Source: Dongia_B soli (GTDB lineage: Bacteria > Pseudomonadota > Alphaproteobacteria > Dongiales > Dongiaceae). From it: a stretch of 47,163 bases of DNA. The translations under genes and the position numbers were made by a program. How positions within the stretch are numbered: the stretch's first letter is position 1; each line of letters opens with the position of its first letter. The notes beneath the pieces were generated by a model. It made no database searches, was not told the origin of the DNA, and saw only the letters and a program-made list of their open reading frames with translations. Below, piece after piece: positions 17,884 to 26,464 of this stretch. Location: contig NZ_JAXCLW010000014.1 in NCBI RefSeq assembly GCF_034044715.1, positions 1 through 47,163 of the forward strand, written 5' to 3'.

Positions 17884-19230
17884 TCAGGCCAGCTCCGCTT
17901 TGACCCGCTGCATCAGCGCCGGCTCGTGCAAGATGCTGGGCGGCTGCAAAAGCTGCTGGACCTCCAGAATCAACCGGCGAACGACAGGATCGCGGAAGGC
18001 GACCCGGTAAAGGCCGGATGAATAAGCGATCGCGTCATCGAAATCCGCGGGACGCTCGCCGCGCGTGCCGGGATAGATGAAATCCGGCACGGCGGACATG
18101 TCCCATGGCGCCTGGATCAACGGTTGAGCGGCCTTGAAAAAGGCTTCTCCCAGCCCGTCCAGCGGATCTGCGTCCCGCGCCCGATCGCGCAATAGCTCAT
18201 CGAGAAGCTGCGCCTCCTGGCAGGCGACGCTCATACCCTGGCCATAAATGGGATTGAAACGGCAGATCGCATCGCCGATCGGGAGCAGCCCGCGCGGAAA
18301 AGCGCCGAGACGATCGAAATGCCGCCAGATGCTCTGTTGCAGCCCGAAGCGCTGGATCTTTCCTTCCAGCTTTGCCTGCTTGATGACGTTATAGATGGTG
18401 GGTGTCCGCAAGCTCCGGACGTATTCAAGGAACCCCTCCGGATCGGCGGGCGGCTTGTCATCATGCCGGCCATTGAGTCCCAATATCCAACGGCCATTTT
18501 CCATGCGGAAGAAATAACCGGAACGGCTGCTGTCCGGGGCCACCGGAAGCGTGATTACGGCTTTCCAGTCGGGCATGGCATCCTTGGGCAGCGTATAGAT
18601 CGCGGTGGCATAGCCGATATCGACACCGATGACGGTTTCCTCGGGCAGCATGCGCCCGCTGGAGCGAAGGAAATCGCGGGTCAGCGTTCCGCTCGACGAG
18701 GCATCCACCACCAGGTCCGCCGTCAGCCGGTGCTGCATGTGGTCATCGGTTTCGTACCGGACGCCGGATGCGTCGTTACCCGCGCTTGCCGGCAGGATGT
18801 CGAGGACGCGGCAATTTTGCCGGAAGATGACATTGCCTTTCTGCGCGACGCGTTGGCGCACCGTGAATTCCAGCAGCGGACGTGTCAGCAAGTACATGTC
18901 GTAATCGCGATCCGGCTTCGGCATCGGGTCGCAGTCGGGAAATTCGTATCGAATATCGCGCCCTGCATTGATGCGGACGGCACCGGCGCGGCGCAAATCG
19001 TCCACGATGCCAGGCAGCAACGCACCCAGGGCGCGCAGGCCGCCCGCCAGCAGGCCATGGAGTTGCTTGTCCTGGGGCGTCCCGGTTCGCGGCTTCGGAC
19101 CTGGCGGCAGCTCGTCGCGCTCCAGCACGATCACCTGCTCGAAATGATTGGCAAGCGCCATCGCGGCTGCCAAGCCGCCCATGCCGGCACCGACCACGAC
19201 GGCTTGCTGGCCTATGAAAGAATGCGACAT
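17884..19230 (-). CDS. FAD-dependent oxidoreductase (monooxygenase/dehydrogenase-like)
   Basis: A 448-residue flavoprotein. The N-terminal dinucleotide fold is VVVGAGMGGLAAAMALANHF with the acidic end of strand 2 (VIVLERDELP); the second FAD contact is LPIGDAICRFNPIYGQGMSV (about residues 300-320), the GD motif of the p-hydroxybenzoate-hydroxylase fold. The region PKPRTGTPQDKQLHGLLAGG places it with uncharacterised FAD-binding proteins near tryptophan halogenase/geranylgeranyl reductase-like groups. Substrate unknown. The ATG at 19230 has GGAG eight bases upstream and is preferred over an in-frame ATG at 19308. Its 3' end exists as a second, truncated copy at 11151-11456. Confidence 0.85.
   Translation of the reverse strand: MSHSFIGQQAVVVGAGMGGLAAAMALANHFEQVIVLERDELPPGPKPRTGTPQDKQLHGLLAGGLRALGALLPGIVDDLRRAGAVRINAGRDIRYEFPDCDPMPKPDRDYDMYLLTRPLLEFTVRQRVAQKGNVIFRQNCRVLDILPASAGNDASGVRYETDDHMQHRLTADLVVDASSSGTLTRDFLRSSGRMLPEETVIGVDIGYATAIYTLPKDAMPDWKAVITLPVAPDSSRSGYFFRMENGRWILGLNGRHDDKPPADPEGFLEYVRSLRTPTIYNVIKQAKLEGKIQRFGLQQSIWRHFDRLGAFPRGLLPIGDAICRFNPIYGQGMSVACQEAQLLDELLRDRARDADPLDGLGEAFFKAAQPLIQAPWDMSAVPDFIYPGTRGERPADFDDAIAYSSGLYRVAFRDPVVRRLILEVQQLLQPPSILHEPALMQRVKAELA
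17886..18107. repeat. 222-bp direct repeat, copy 2 (within the intact FAD gene)
   Basis: Near-identical to 11153-11374. This copy is the parental one because the surrounding reading frame is complete. The shared motif at 17851-17881 shows the similarity continues past the stop codon. Confidence 0.9.
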
Positions 19231-19705
19231 CACCATCTCCGTGAATTTTTTTCGCTGACGATCGGATGAAGAGAGCAGGCTGACGATCACCCGCATAAAA
19301 CTGTGCAAGAAGGGTTTTGAAGTTGCTGCGAATTGCGCCGGTCGCTGGTCGCAGCGAGAAGATGCGCACCGGCCTGGGATTAAGACACCACCGAGATTAG
19401 CAATTTAACCGTACCATCGAGCGATGGCTAAACGCCTGGTCCTCAGTCGGCCCACCAGCAAGTAACTGTCCTGCTACGTGAGCATGCACCGGTTATAGCG
19501 CATCTGGCCCCGACGATCTGTGATGGATCTCACCCGTAATGTCGCGTGGCACTGGCAAGGGATCAGATCATCGAGAACGCACGCGACCAGATGCTGTCAT
19601 TAAAGCGGCGATAAGAGAGAGCATGAGTCGAGGCGACAGCTTTTTGAAAGATAGGGCCACGGTGTCCAGCGGCTGACTCCGGAATGTGTGGGTGTACCGC
19701 GCTCC
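19231..19705. other. 475-bp stretch without a recognised gene
   Basis: This is upstream of the FAD gene and downstream of the hydroxyacid dehydrogenase remnant, both on the minus strand. Some frames are open but none has a motif. No hairpin with a T tract was noticed. Confidence 0.4.
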
Positions 19706-20683
19706 TCAGCCGACCGGCACGCGGTTCTGCAATTCTTCCCCCCGCTGCCAGCGTTCGAGATTCTCAGCGAAGAAATTGGCGAAGATGCGGTCCCAGCCGA
19801 TCACCAGATCGGCGACATGGGGCGTGATCAGCACATTGGGCATATCCCAGAGCGGGCTGTCCTGCGGCAGTGGCTCGCGTTCGAAGACATCGAGATAAGC
19901 CCCGGCGATGTGGCCGCTGCGCAAAGCTTCGATCAGCGCCGCTTCATCCACCACCTCGCCACGCGCGGTATTGATCAGCAAGGCGCCCGGCTTGCAGGCC
20001 GCCAACATCTGCCGGTTCATCAGATGCCGCGTCTCGTCATTGAGCCGCACATGCAGGCTGACGACATCGGCACGGGCGAGCAGTTCCGGCAGATTTTCTG
20101 GCGGATGCATCTCATCGACATGAGGGTGGGGCTGCTGCTGGCGGCGGATCGCCAGTACCCGCATGCCGAGCGTCTTGGCGAAATGCGCGACATGGCTGCC
20201 GATCGCGCCAAGGCCGACGATCAGAAGGGTCTGTTCCGACAACGAGCGGAAGGCATGCTGCCGCCATTCATGCCGGCGCTGCTGATGGAAATAGGTGAGG
20301 AATTTGCCGTTAAGGGCAAGCATGCCGCCAATCACCGTCTCACCCAGGTAACGCGCCAGCACGCCGGCGCTGTTGCTGACGACGAGATCCTGGCGCGGCC
20401 AAGGCAGGAATTGCTCATAGCCGGAACCGCCAACATGCAGCCATCGCACCGTCGGATGCGCCGCCGCGATCCGCTGGGGCTGGCCGGGAAAATGCGGCTG
20501 GGAGATCGAAAACACCGCTCAGGGATTTGCCGCGGCGAATTGCGCTGGCAGATCATCCAGCGACGTGACATAGGTGAAAGCGATATCGGGGAAGCGTGCC
20601 TGGAGCGCGGCACTGAACGATTCCGGCCGATCGTGGATCACGAGAACCGACTTCACCTGTGTCAGCAATTTGTCTTGCGTCAT
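19706..20683 (-). pseudogene. D-2-hydroxyacid dehydrogenase interrupted by an in-frame TGA
   Basis: Read through, this is a 325-residue NAD-dependent D-2-hydroxyacid dehydrogenase. It starts at ATG 20683 behind AGGGGGTGAAAA and reads MTQDKLLTQVKSVLVIHDRP up to AAANP, then TGA (20521-20519), then AVFSISQPHFPG in the same frame. The rest is intact: the Rossmann motif LIVGLGAIGSHVA and the catalytic Arg (NTARGEVVD), Glu (DVFEREPLP) and His (NVLITPHVAD). A GTG just after the stop could restart a 269-residue form, but it lacks the first part of the substrate-binding domain and a ribosome-binding site. A single substitution or sequence error explains it. Confidence 0.82.
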
Positions 20684-20859
20684 TTTTCACCCCCTGCTTG
20701 CAAAACCCCGCTTTCGAATAAACATCCTTAAGACGAAAGTCGATTACCCGCAGGCGTCGGTGGAATTGGGTGACAGCAGTCACAGCCCGCCCGGTTGATA
20801 CCGCTCCGGCTGGTTGCTACGTTAAGACCGGTGTCACAGGCGGAGACGGAGAGAAGAGG

Positions 20860-21378
20860 ATGCGCCCTGGCTTCGGTTTCTTTCCTAAATACTCTTTTGC
20901 ACCGTTTTCCCGCACCGCGCTGCTGTTGCCCGCCCTGCTGCTTGCAAGCATCCTGTTGGCGACGCCGGGCTTCACTGCCGGGCAAAGTGCCCGCGCTTTC
21001 CTGGAATCGATTTATGCCCATTATCAGGGCATTGATCCCGAAGGAGTCGCCCTGAGCACCGACGACGACCTTAACTATTACTTCACGCCGGAACTTGCCC
21101 GCAAACTGGCGGAGGACAGCCGCGCTGCCCAGGCGAAAGGCGATGTGCCGGAACTGGATGGTGATCCCTTCGTCGATGCGCAGGATTGGCAGCTCAGCGA
21201 TCTGACCATCGATGTCGATGACGCCGCCACCAAGAAGACCACCGCCAAGGTGAGTTTCAGGAACCAGGACCAGCCGGTAACGATCAGGCTGGATCTCGTT
21301 AAGATCGGCCAGACATGGAAGATCAACGACATTCACTGGCCGAAAGGAAGCCTCCGCCAGCTGCGCGCCGGCAACTGA
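20860..21378 (+). CDS. Secreted DUF3828-like protein
   Basis: A 172-residue exported protein: the signal region has a hydrophobic stretch (TALLLPALLLASILLATPG) and cleavage is likely near GFTAG. The mature part starts ARAFLESIYAHYQG, contains YYFTPELARKLAED, and ends with a beta-rich half (AKVSFRNQDQPVTIRLDLVK, TWKINDIHWPKG). The layout of a helical start and a final WKI.DI strand matches DUF3828/NTF2-like periplasmic proteins of unknown role. The ATG at 20860 follows GAGAAGAGG. It is divergent from the broken hydroxyacid dehydrogenase. Confidence 0.75.
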   Translation: MRPGFGFFPKYSFAPFSRTALLLPALLLASILLATPGFTAGQSARAFLESIYAHYQGIDPEGVALSTDDDLNYYFTPELARKLAEDSRAAQAKGDVPELDGDPFVDAQDWQLSDLTIDVDDAATKKTTAKVSFRNQDQPVTIRLDLVKIGQTWKINDIHWPKGSLRQLRAGN

Positions 21379-21513
21379 GGCCCCGTCCCTCTTCCCTTCT
21401 CCCACCGAACAAGCCATCCATTCTGCCCGTGCGATTGAAAATCCCGGCGATCGCAGACCATTCAAATTTGTTGACTTAAAAACAACTGTCGCGATATAGT
21501 TGCAAAATAAGCA

Positions 21514-21816
21514 ATGCAACGACGACGAGCCGCCATGTCGCATCTGACCGTCTGCCTCCACGGCATCCGCATCCATGTGGGGTTTTATCGCGACGGCCGG
21601 CGCTGGCGGATCGATGAGGCGGATGTCTATGTCACCGATGAAGACGGCGAGCTTGCCTGCATCGTCGATGATATCGACCGCGTCGGTGGCATCGGCCCGG
21701 CCGGGAGCTTCCAATCCCTGCGCTGCCTGGCCGAGGACACGGCCAATGAAAATCTGATTGCCGATTGGAACCGCGACCAGCGGATCTATGAACGCGAACT
21801 TGACCGCAACGATTAG
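21514..21816 (+). CDS. Small conserved-looking hypothetical protein
   Basis: A 100-residue soluble protein without a recognised family. It is acidic (DEADVYVTDEDGELACIVDD) and ends in charged helices (ADWNRDQRIYERELDRND). The start is uncertain: ATG at 21514, or ATG at 21535 giving MSHLTVCLHGIRIH; neither has a strong ribosome-binding site. An AT-rich stretch with promoter-like character (TTGACT...TATAGT, near 21470-21500) lies just upstream. It precedes two small ORFs spaced like an operon. Confidence 0.55.
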   Translation: MQRRRAAMSHLTVCLHGIRIHVGFYRDGRRWRIDEADVYVTDEDGELACIVDDIDRVGGIGPAGSFQSLRCLAEDTANENLIADWNRDQRIYERELDRND

Positions 21817-21831
21817 GCTAGAGGAGCGAAG

Positions 21832-22002
21832 ATGCAGGAACACAGAAAGGCACCCGATGGAGAGCGGAGCGGCGGCCTTGGCCCGAAGCAGCGGGCCTGG
21901 TGCGACGCCTATCTGCCAAATCTCCGCCGCCCGCCAGAGTCCGCCGATTCCGCGCAATCGCTGCCACCTCAGGCCCGTCGTGAGCCAGTGGTGCCGCGAT
22001 GA
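21832..22002 (+). CDS. Small hypothetical protein, 56 residues
   Basis: An ATG at 21832 with an excellent GAGGAGCGAAG leader, 15 bases after the preceding stop, opens a 56-codon frame (MQEHRKAPDGERSGGLGPKQ, later RPPESADSAQSLPPQ). It is Arg-, Pro- and Gly-rich and probably disordered. No family is recognised. The ribosome-binding site and tight spacing are the main evidence. Confidence 0.45.
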   Translation: MQEHRKAPDGERSGGLGPKQRAWCDAYLPNLRRPPESADSAQSLPPQARREPVVPR

Positions 22003-22202
22003 TGCCATTTCTTCGGAGCCTGTCCGCTTTGCTGGACGACATACCCGACAGCCGGCAAAGGCCTTTGCTTTGCGGCAAGCCGGCAGCACCGCCCCTGCCG
22101 GCCGATAATTGTATCAGTTATCGCGTTGCTTTAACTGCCGAGCGGCTTCATCCGCTCGCTCGGAACGACAATTTTAAGCACGAAGATACAACAATATCAT
22201 AG
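21999..22202 (+). CDS. Small hypothetical ORF overlapping the previous one
   Basis: A 67-codon frame whose ATG overlaps the upstream TGA in the ATGA manner, suggesting translational coupling. It reads MMPFLRSLSALLDDIPDSRQ and has no recognised motif. A hairpin-like GAGCGG-CTTCAT-CCGCTC lies inside its 3' part, which argues that this end may be non-coding. It is the weakest of the three small genes. Confidence 0.3.
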   Translation: MMPFLRSLSALLDDIPDSRQRPLLCGKPAAPPLPADNCISYRVALTAERLHPLARNDNFKHEDTTIS

Positions 22203-22467
22203 AGTTAAATGTACCTTTTGAGGTTTATCACCAACCAATCAGATTTAAGCACGCTCGGCCGCTTCCGGTCTGTCGATCCCGCAATCTGCGGGCTCATCCA
22301 ATGCCTGAGGCCAGATATGGCTTCCGCATATCGGGATAAATCCTTGATCTTGCAGAACATTCTCAGCGAGCGCATGGCGTACGAACGCCTTTAGCCTTGA
22401 CGAGCGCAGATATAAAGCCGCCACCCGGATCCCGAATGGCGGCTTTCTTTTGGAAACAGCGCGCCTG
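22003..22467. other. Intergenic region between the small ORFs and cbtA
   Basis: Apart from the overlapping small ORF and the strong hairpin at 22414-22450, no gene is supported. A 61-codon frame at 22209-22394 lacks a ribosome-binding site and family motif. Confidence 0.4.
22414..22450. terminator. Strong bidirectional terminator hairpin
   Basis: AAAGCCGCCA (22414-22423) pairs perfectly with TGGCGGCTTT (22437-22446) around a 13-base loop, followed on the plus strand by CTTTT. The A/T ends of the stem let it work for the minus strand too, where it lies about 20 bases beyond the cbtA stop codon. Confidence 0.75.
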
Positions 22468-23214
22468 TCAGGCGGCCTTGAACTGACGCTTGAAGAAGAA
22501 GCCCGTCAGGATCCCCAGCGCCACCCAGAAGAGCAGGCTGGTCATCGTCGCGGCGACGATGAAGCTGTGGGCTAGCGCTTCCGGCGCGGCGCTGTGGTGT
22601 TCCACCGGCTGCGGCGCACCATAGGCATGCGGCAGCACGATCATCGCGACACCCAGCACCGACCAGAGGATCTGGCGGGTGAGGAAGATCAGCGCCAAGC
22701 CGCCACCGGTCAGCGCCACCGTCGCGACCCACCAGACCTGACGCTGCATCAGAGGGGCAGCTTCGGTGCCCGGCACTTCCGGCGGCAGGCCGAGACTTGG
22801 CGCGAGTGTGAAGACGGCGAAGCCGGCGAGACCCCAGAACAGACCCTTGCGCCAATCCATCTCAGTCCCCCGCGCCGCATAGGCGGCGGCCAGCAGCAGC
22901 GCAAAGCCGATGCCGGTCAGGATATCGGCGGCGGCAGTGAAGGCATTACGCTGCAGCCCATCGCTCGGCTCCCAGCCGCCCTCATCATGTTCATGCGCCT
23001 CGCCGGTGGCGTGATCATGTTCGGTGGTGGACATGGCAGAGCCATCGGCCGTTGCGGAATTACCAACAGCCGGTGCCGTCTCCGCCGCCTTTTCGAAGAC
23101 TTCGGCTTTCAAGATGACCGGAATGGTCGCGATCTGATGCACGACGGTGACGAAGACACCCGCGATCACTCCCGCCAGGACGGCGGTGATCAATAAACGA
23201 CGAAATGTATCCAT
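22468..23214 (-). CDS. cbtA: CbtA, predicted cobalt transporter membrane subunit
   Basis: A 248-residue membrane protein with about five hydrophobic segments: residues 6-30 (LLITAVLAGVIAGVFVTVVH), then around ILTGIGFALLLAAAYAA, FWGLAGFAVFTLAPSLGLPP, WVATVALTGGGLALIFL and the C-terminal SLLFWVALGILTGFFF. A periplasmic or cytoplasmic His/Glu-rich loop (EHDHATGEAHEHDEGG) follows the first segment, as expected for metal capture. CbtA is predicted, from co-occurrence with B12 genes, to import cobalt. It follows cbtB by 36 bases in a riboswitch-controlled operon. Confidence 0.92.
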   Translation of the reverse strand: MDTFRRLLITAVLAGVIAGVFVTVVHQIATIPVILKAEVFEKAAETAPAVGNSATADGSAMSTTEHDHATGEAHEHDEGGWEPSDGLQRNAFTAAADILTGIGFALLLAAAYAARGTEMDWRKGLFWGLAGFAVFTLAPSLGLPPEVPGTEAAPLMQRQVWWVATVALTGGGLALIFLTRQILWSVLGVAMIVLPHAYGAPQPVEHHSAAPEALAHSFIVAATMTSLLFWVALGILTGFFFKRQFKAA

Positions 23215-23250
23215 GGACGTTCCCCGAGATAACGGCCCCCGATGGCCGTC

Positions 23251-23457
23251 TTAGTGGCAGGGGAAAGCGTTCGAATGCCGGGTGTCGTGGGCGGCGTTAT
23301 GGAAAACGTTGATATGGGAGAAACCCACTCCCCAGATCAGCGCCACGCCAAGGAAGGCAGCGCAGAAGATGCCAAGCTTCGCGTCGGCCTTGGAGGTGCT
23401 GCCGATCGCAGTCTGGTTTTGGACGGTATGAGTCAGAGTCGAAGAATTGATCTGCAT
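23251..23457 (-). CDS. cbtB: CbtB, small subunit of the predicted cobalt transporter
   Basis: A 68-residue protein with one transmembrane helix (LGIFCAAFLGVALIWGVGFS) and the diagnostic His-rich end HNAAHDTRHSNAFPCH, thought to bind cobalt. The ATG at 23457 has an AGGAG leader. It is the first gene after the cobalamin riboswitch and is followed by cbtA, the standard order. Confidence 0.92.
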   Translation of the reverse strand: MQINSSTLTHTVQNQTAIGSTSKADAKLGIFCAAFLGVALIWGVGFSHINVFHNAAHDTRHSNAFPCH

Positions 23458-23603
23458 GATGATGCTCCTGGTTCGGCCTTCGCGCGAAAGTGCCGTGGGT
23501 TACAGAAGCGTCGATCGTCCCGTGCCAGATCGGAGAACAAACAGGGCTATCACCAGTTTCGGACCACCCCGTCCCGCTCCCGCTCATGGCAGAGCGACCG
23601 AAC

Positions 23604-23814
23604 GCCGATGGCAGGTCTCCTGGCTCGCGGGTCACCGCCTGCTTGCCGACCTTCCCGGTTACCCGAACCAGTGGTCATGGATGGCAGCAGGCTATCCGCT
23701 TACAGTTGCGGGGGCAGCCACGGTCTTGGCCCCTTTTGGGTCGTCCGCACCGTGTTCCCTATTAATCCCCTGGACTTCAGCCGTCGGGGAACCATCTTCC
23801 GGCAAGATATCGGC
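23604..23814 (-). promoter_or_regulatory. Cobalamin riboswitch upstream of cbtBA
   Basis: Read on the minus strand the region contains, in order, the closing stem half GCCGAT, the TGCCCCCGCAACTGTAAGCGG block, the CCACTGG...GGGAAGGTCGGC block, and the B12-box end GCCAGGAGACCTGCC followed by ATCGGC, which pairs with the first half. These are the conserved parts of a cobalamin riboswitch. It sits about 150 bases before cbtB and should lower cbtBA expression when adenosylcobalamin or a related B12 form is abundant. Confidence 0.93.
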
Positions 23815-23843
23815 GATCGAGCCTGCCTGTCAACGCGGCGGCG

Positions 23844-25001
23844 TCAGGGTCTGGCCTCTGAGCGTCCCATTGCTCCACCTATTTCCTGCGACTCCGGCTC
23901 GGGCACGGGGTTCACCCATTTTGCGCTACTCTTCCGCTGTTTCAGCGCCCTCAGCCAGTTGGCTGCATCGCCGCGCCATGACAGGGATATGCGATAGCTC
24001 CGCACCTCCGTGACCCGATTGCGGCTCCAGAACGTCTTATTGGGCTCCGCGCCGAGACCGAGATAGCAGTCGAGGTGACGCTCCATGGCCCAGCGCAACA
24101 AATGTTCGTTCGCCAGGATGCCAGGGGATTGTTTCTGGTAACGGGGGTCGAATCCCCCGATCATTCCATGCAATGTACGCTGGCCGCAAAAGTACACCTG
24201 CACGACAAGCGGTTCGCCATTCAATGTCAGCAGCATCAGCCGGCAGGCCGGTTTGGCCTGGCGGTCTGCATGATAGCTGACCAGGAAGTCGCGAAAACTG
24301 CGCGCATAAAGCCAGGGCCCCTTTTTGTTGTTGCGCTCCGCCCAGATGCGCTTTTGCACCAGCAGCCAATCGATCAGGGCGGGACCGCGGTGATCGCCAG
24401 GTTCGACCACCTCCGCCTCGATATGGCCGAGCTCAGCCAAACGCCGCACTGATTTCGCGTGGGTACGACGATGGCTTTTACCGAGTGAGGCGTAATAGCT
24501 TTCCCACCCGCTTTCATCCCGCAAAGGAACGTGGACGGCAACACCGGGTTCCTCTTCGAATCGATGGCCTGACAGGATCGCCTGCATCGGCGACGTCAAT
24601 TCGAGATGGGGCAGTATCGCGATATCGGCGCCGGATTGGTGTCGCAATGCCGCCCATGCCGTCGCGATCCATTGAGCGTGGTCGATTGCGTCATCGAGCA
24701 AGGCGCTCGCGCATTCGGCATCATAAGCTTCGAGGGGCCGCAGATAAGTCCATAGCAGCTTGCGCTGCGTGACCAGCGGCCAGACCGCGATCAGGCGCCC
24801 CTGATCCCAGCCGAGAACGCAGCACAGCTTTCGACCGGCCGGCGCCGCAATCGCTTCCCAGATCTTCAGGCAGATATCGAAACTTTGAAACGCGCCGGCA
24901 TTCTCACAGCGCTGCCACAAATCGTCCCAATACGGTTTCAGCACGCGAAAGCGTTCAGGACTCTTCACCAGCTCCAGTTCAGCCAATTCCCCCGCCCCCA
25001 A
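23844..25001 (-). CDS. FemAB/GNAT-like acyltransferase (Acetyltransf_6 type), copy 1
   Basis: A 385-residue cytoplasmic protein of the GNAT-like group found in BcsL/CelD and FemAB-related proteins. The diagnostic C-terminal half includes GEPLVVQVYFCGQRTLHGMI, the IGGFDPRYQKQSPGILANEH block and DCYLGLGAEPNKTFW. Known relatives transfer acyl or aminoacyl groups to polymers or peptides; the acceptor here is unknown. It has a close tandem paralogue just upstream. The start at TTG 25001 is inferred from alignment with the paralogue's ATG (MGAGELAEL against MGGRELADL). Its 5' flank is GC-poor in signals, and it lies 208 bases after the paralogue. Confidence 0.82.
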   Translation of the reverse strand: MGAGELAELELVKSPERFRVLKPYWDDLWQRCENAGAFQSFDICLKIWEAIAAPAGRKLCCVLGWDQGRLIAVWPLVTQRKLLWTYLRPLEAYDAECASALLDDAIDHAQWIATAWAALRHQSGADIAILPHLELTSPMQAILSGHRFEEEPGVAVHVPLRDESGWESYYASLGKSHRRTHAKSVRRLAELGHIEAEVVEPGDHRGPALIDWLLVQKRIWAERNNKKGPWLYARSFRDFLVSYHADRQAKPACRLMLLTLNGEPLVVQVYFCGQRTLHGMIGGFDPRYQKQSPGILANEHLLRWAMERHLDCYLGLGAEPNKTFWSRNRVTEVRSYRISLSWRGDAANWLRALKQRKSSAKWVNPVPEPESQEIGGAMGRSEARP

Positions 25002-25209
25002 GGCCGCTCATTGTCTGATTGGCCGCAGCATAACAGGTTGCATAACCGCGTCGCAATCTTGCTGATGCGGTTGTATCGGAAGACGAGGTGACATCGGAAG
25101 ATGTCGCACCGCGCAGATGACCTGGATGGGAATTGAAATCATGCCGCGGAGATTCCAGTCCTGCGCCTTGTGTTAACGATCATACGGGTCCGAAACGGCC
25201 GCCGCCGTC

Positions 25210-26310
25210 TCAAGACTCGCTTGGCAATTTTTCGCCGCCGTTCCGTTGCTTCATCGATCGAAGCCAGGTGGCCGCACGCCCCCACCAGCTGACTGAAATG
25301 CGGTAGCTTTTGATCTCAACGACTTCATTGCGGCTCCAGAACTTTTTGTTCTGCTCGGCACCAAGGCCGAGATAACAGTCGAGCCGGCGCTGCATCGCCC
25401 AGCGCAGCAAATGTTGGTTCAGCAGAACGCCGGGCGACTGCTTCTGGTAACGCATATCGAAACCGGCGATCACGGCGTGCAGAATGACCTTGCCGCAAAA
25501 ATAAAGCTGCACGGCGAGCGGTTCGCCGTTCAATGTCAACTCCATGAGTTGACATGCCGGCGAGGCCTCCTCATCGGCGTGATAGGCCACCAGGAAATCA
25601 CGGAAACCCTGTGCGTACAGCCAGGCGCCCTTTTTATTGACGCGCTCCGCCCAAGCCCGCTTTTGCGCCAACAGCCAATCGATCAAGAGCGGGCCGCGAC
25701 GATCGCCGGGCTCAACCACCTTTACGTCGATCTGGCCAAGTTCGGACAAACGCCGCGCCGACTTCGCATGATCGCGCCGATGGCTTTTGCTGAGTGAGGC
25801 GTAATAGCTCTCCCAGGCGCTTTCAGCGCGCAAGGGGACGTGAACCGCAACCCCCGCTTCCTCTTCGAAGTGGTGGCGCTGCAAAATTCCGGCGAGTGCG
25901 GAGGCCTGCTTGAAATGAGGCAATATGGCGATATCCGCACCGGATTGGCGGCGCAATATCTCCCACGCGGCGGCGATCCATTGCGTTTGATCGACCGCAT
26001 CATCGATCAACGCGCTTGAGCATTCGGCATCATTGATTTCAAGTGGACGGAGATAAATCCACAGATGTCGGCGATAGATGACGAGCGGCCAGACAGCAAT
26101 CAAGCGGCCCTCATCCCAGCCGAGCACGCAGCAGAGCTTTCGCCCTGCCGGTGCCGCAATCGTCTCCCAGATCTTCAAGCAACTATCGAAGCTTTGGAAG
26201 GCGCCGGCATTTTCGCTGCGCTGCCACAAATCATCCCAATCCGGTTTCAGCGCGCGAAAGCGCTCGGGATTCCTCGCCAGCTCCAGGTCAGCCAATTCCC
26301 TGCCCCCCAT
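25210..26310 (-). CDS. FemAB/GNAT-like acyltransferase (Acetyltransf_6 type), copy 2
   Basis: A 366-residue protein collinear with copy 1 through nearly its whole length (both have AGAFQSFD, KLCCVLGWD, HVPLR.ES.WESYYASL.KSHRR, RYQKQSPG and DCYLGLGAE). Differences are scattered, so the duplication is old and both copies have been kept. The start is ATG 26310 without a strong ribosome-binding site. It lies downstream of the secreted unknown protein and PedC on the same strand, separated by 154 bases. Whether it modifies something in the quinoprotein system is only suggested by position. Confidence 0.83.
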   Translation of the reverse strand: MGGRELADLELARNPERFRALKPDWDDLWQRSENAGAFQSFDSCLKIWETIAAPAGRKLCCVLGWDEGRLIAVWPLVIYRRHLWIYLRPLEINDAECSSALIDDAVDQTQWIAAAWEILRRQSGADIAILPHFKQASALAGILQRHHFEEEAGVAVHVPLRAESAWESYYASLSKSHRRDHAKSARRLSELGQIDVKVVEPGDRRGPLLIDWLLAQKRAWAERVNKKGAWLYAQGFRDFLVAYHADEEASPACQLMELTLNGEPLAVQLYFCGKVILHAVIAGFDMRYQKQSPGVLLNQHLLRWAMQRRLDCYLGLGAEQNKKFWSRNEVVEIKSYRISVSWWGRAATWLRSMKQRNGGEKLPSES

Positions 26311-26464
26311 GATGGCCGCTTATGCCGCCTTGGCGCGGCCATAGGGGGTCGTATTACCCGCATAGCGCGCAAATCCATTTAACTCGAATCCGCCGACATC
26401 GCGTCTAAGCGAATGTACCTAGAGGGGGAATTGAATCATCGATACGGAGCTTCGGTCCCTATCC

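Noticed and set aside
22209..22394. A 61-codon plus-strand frame before the terminator
   Set aside because: No ribosome-binding site, no motif; probably non-coding.
23297..23635. A 112-codon minus-strand frame overlapping cbtB and the riboswitch
   Set aside because: It overlaps cbtB in another frame and runs into the riboswitch; cbtB is the supported gene.
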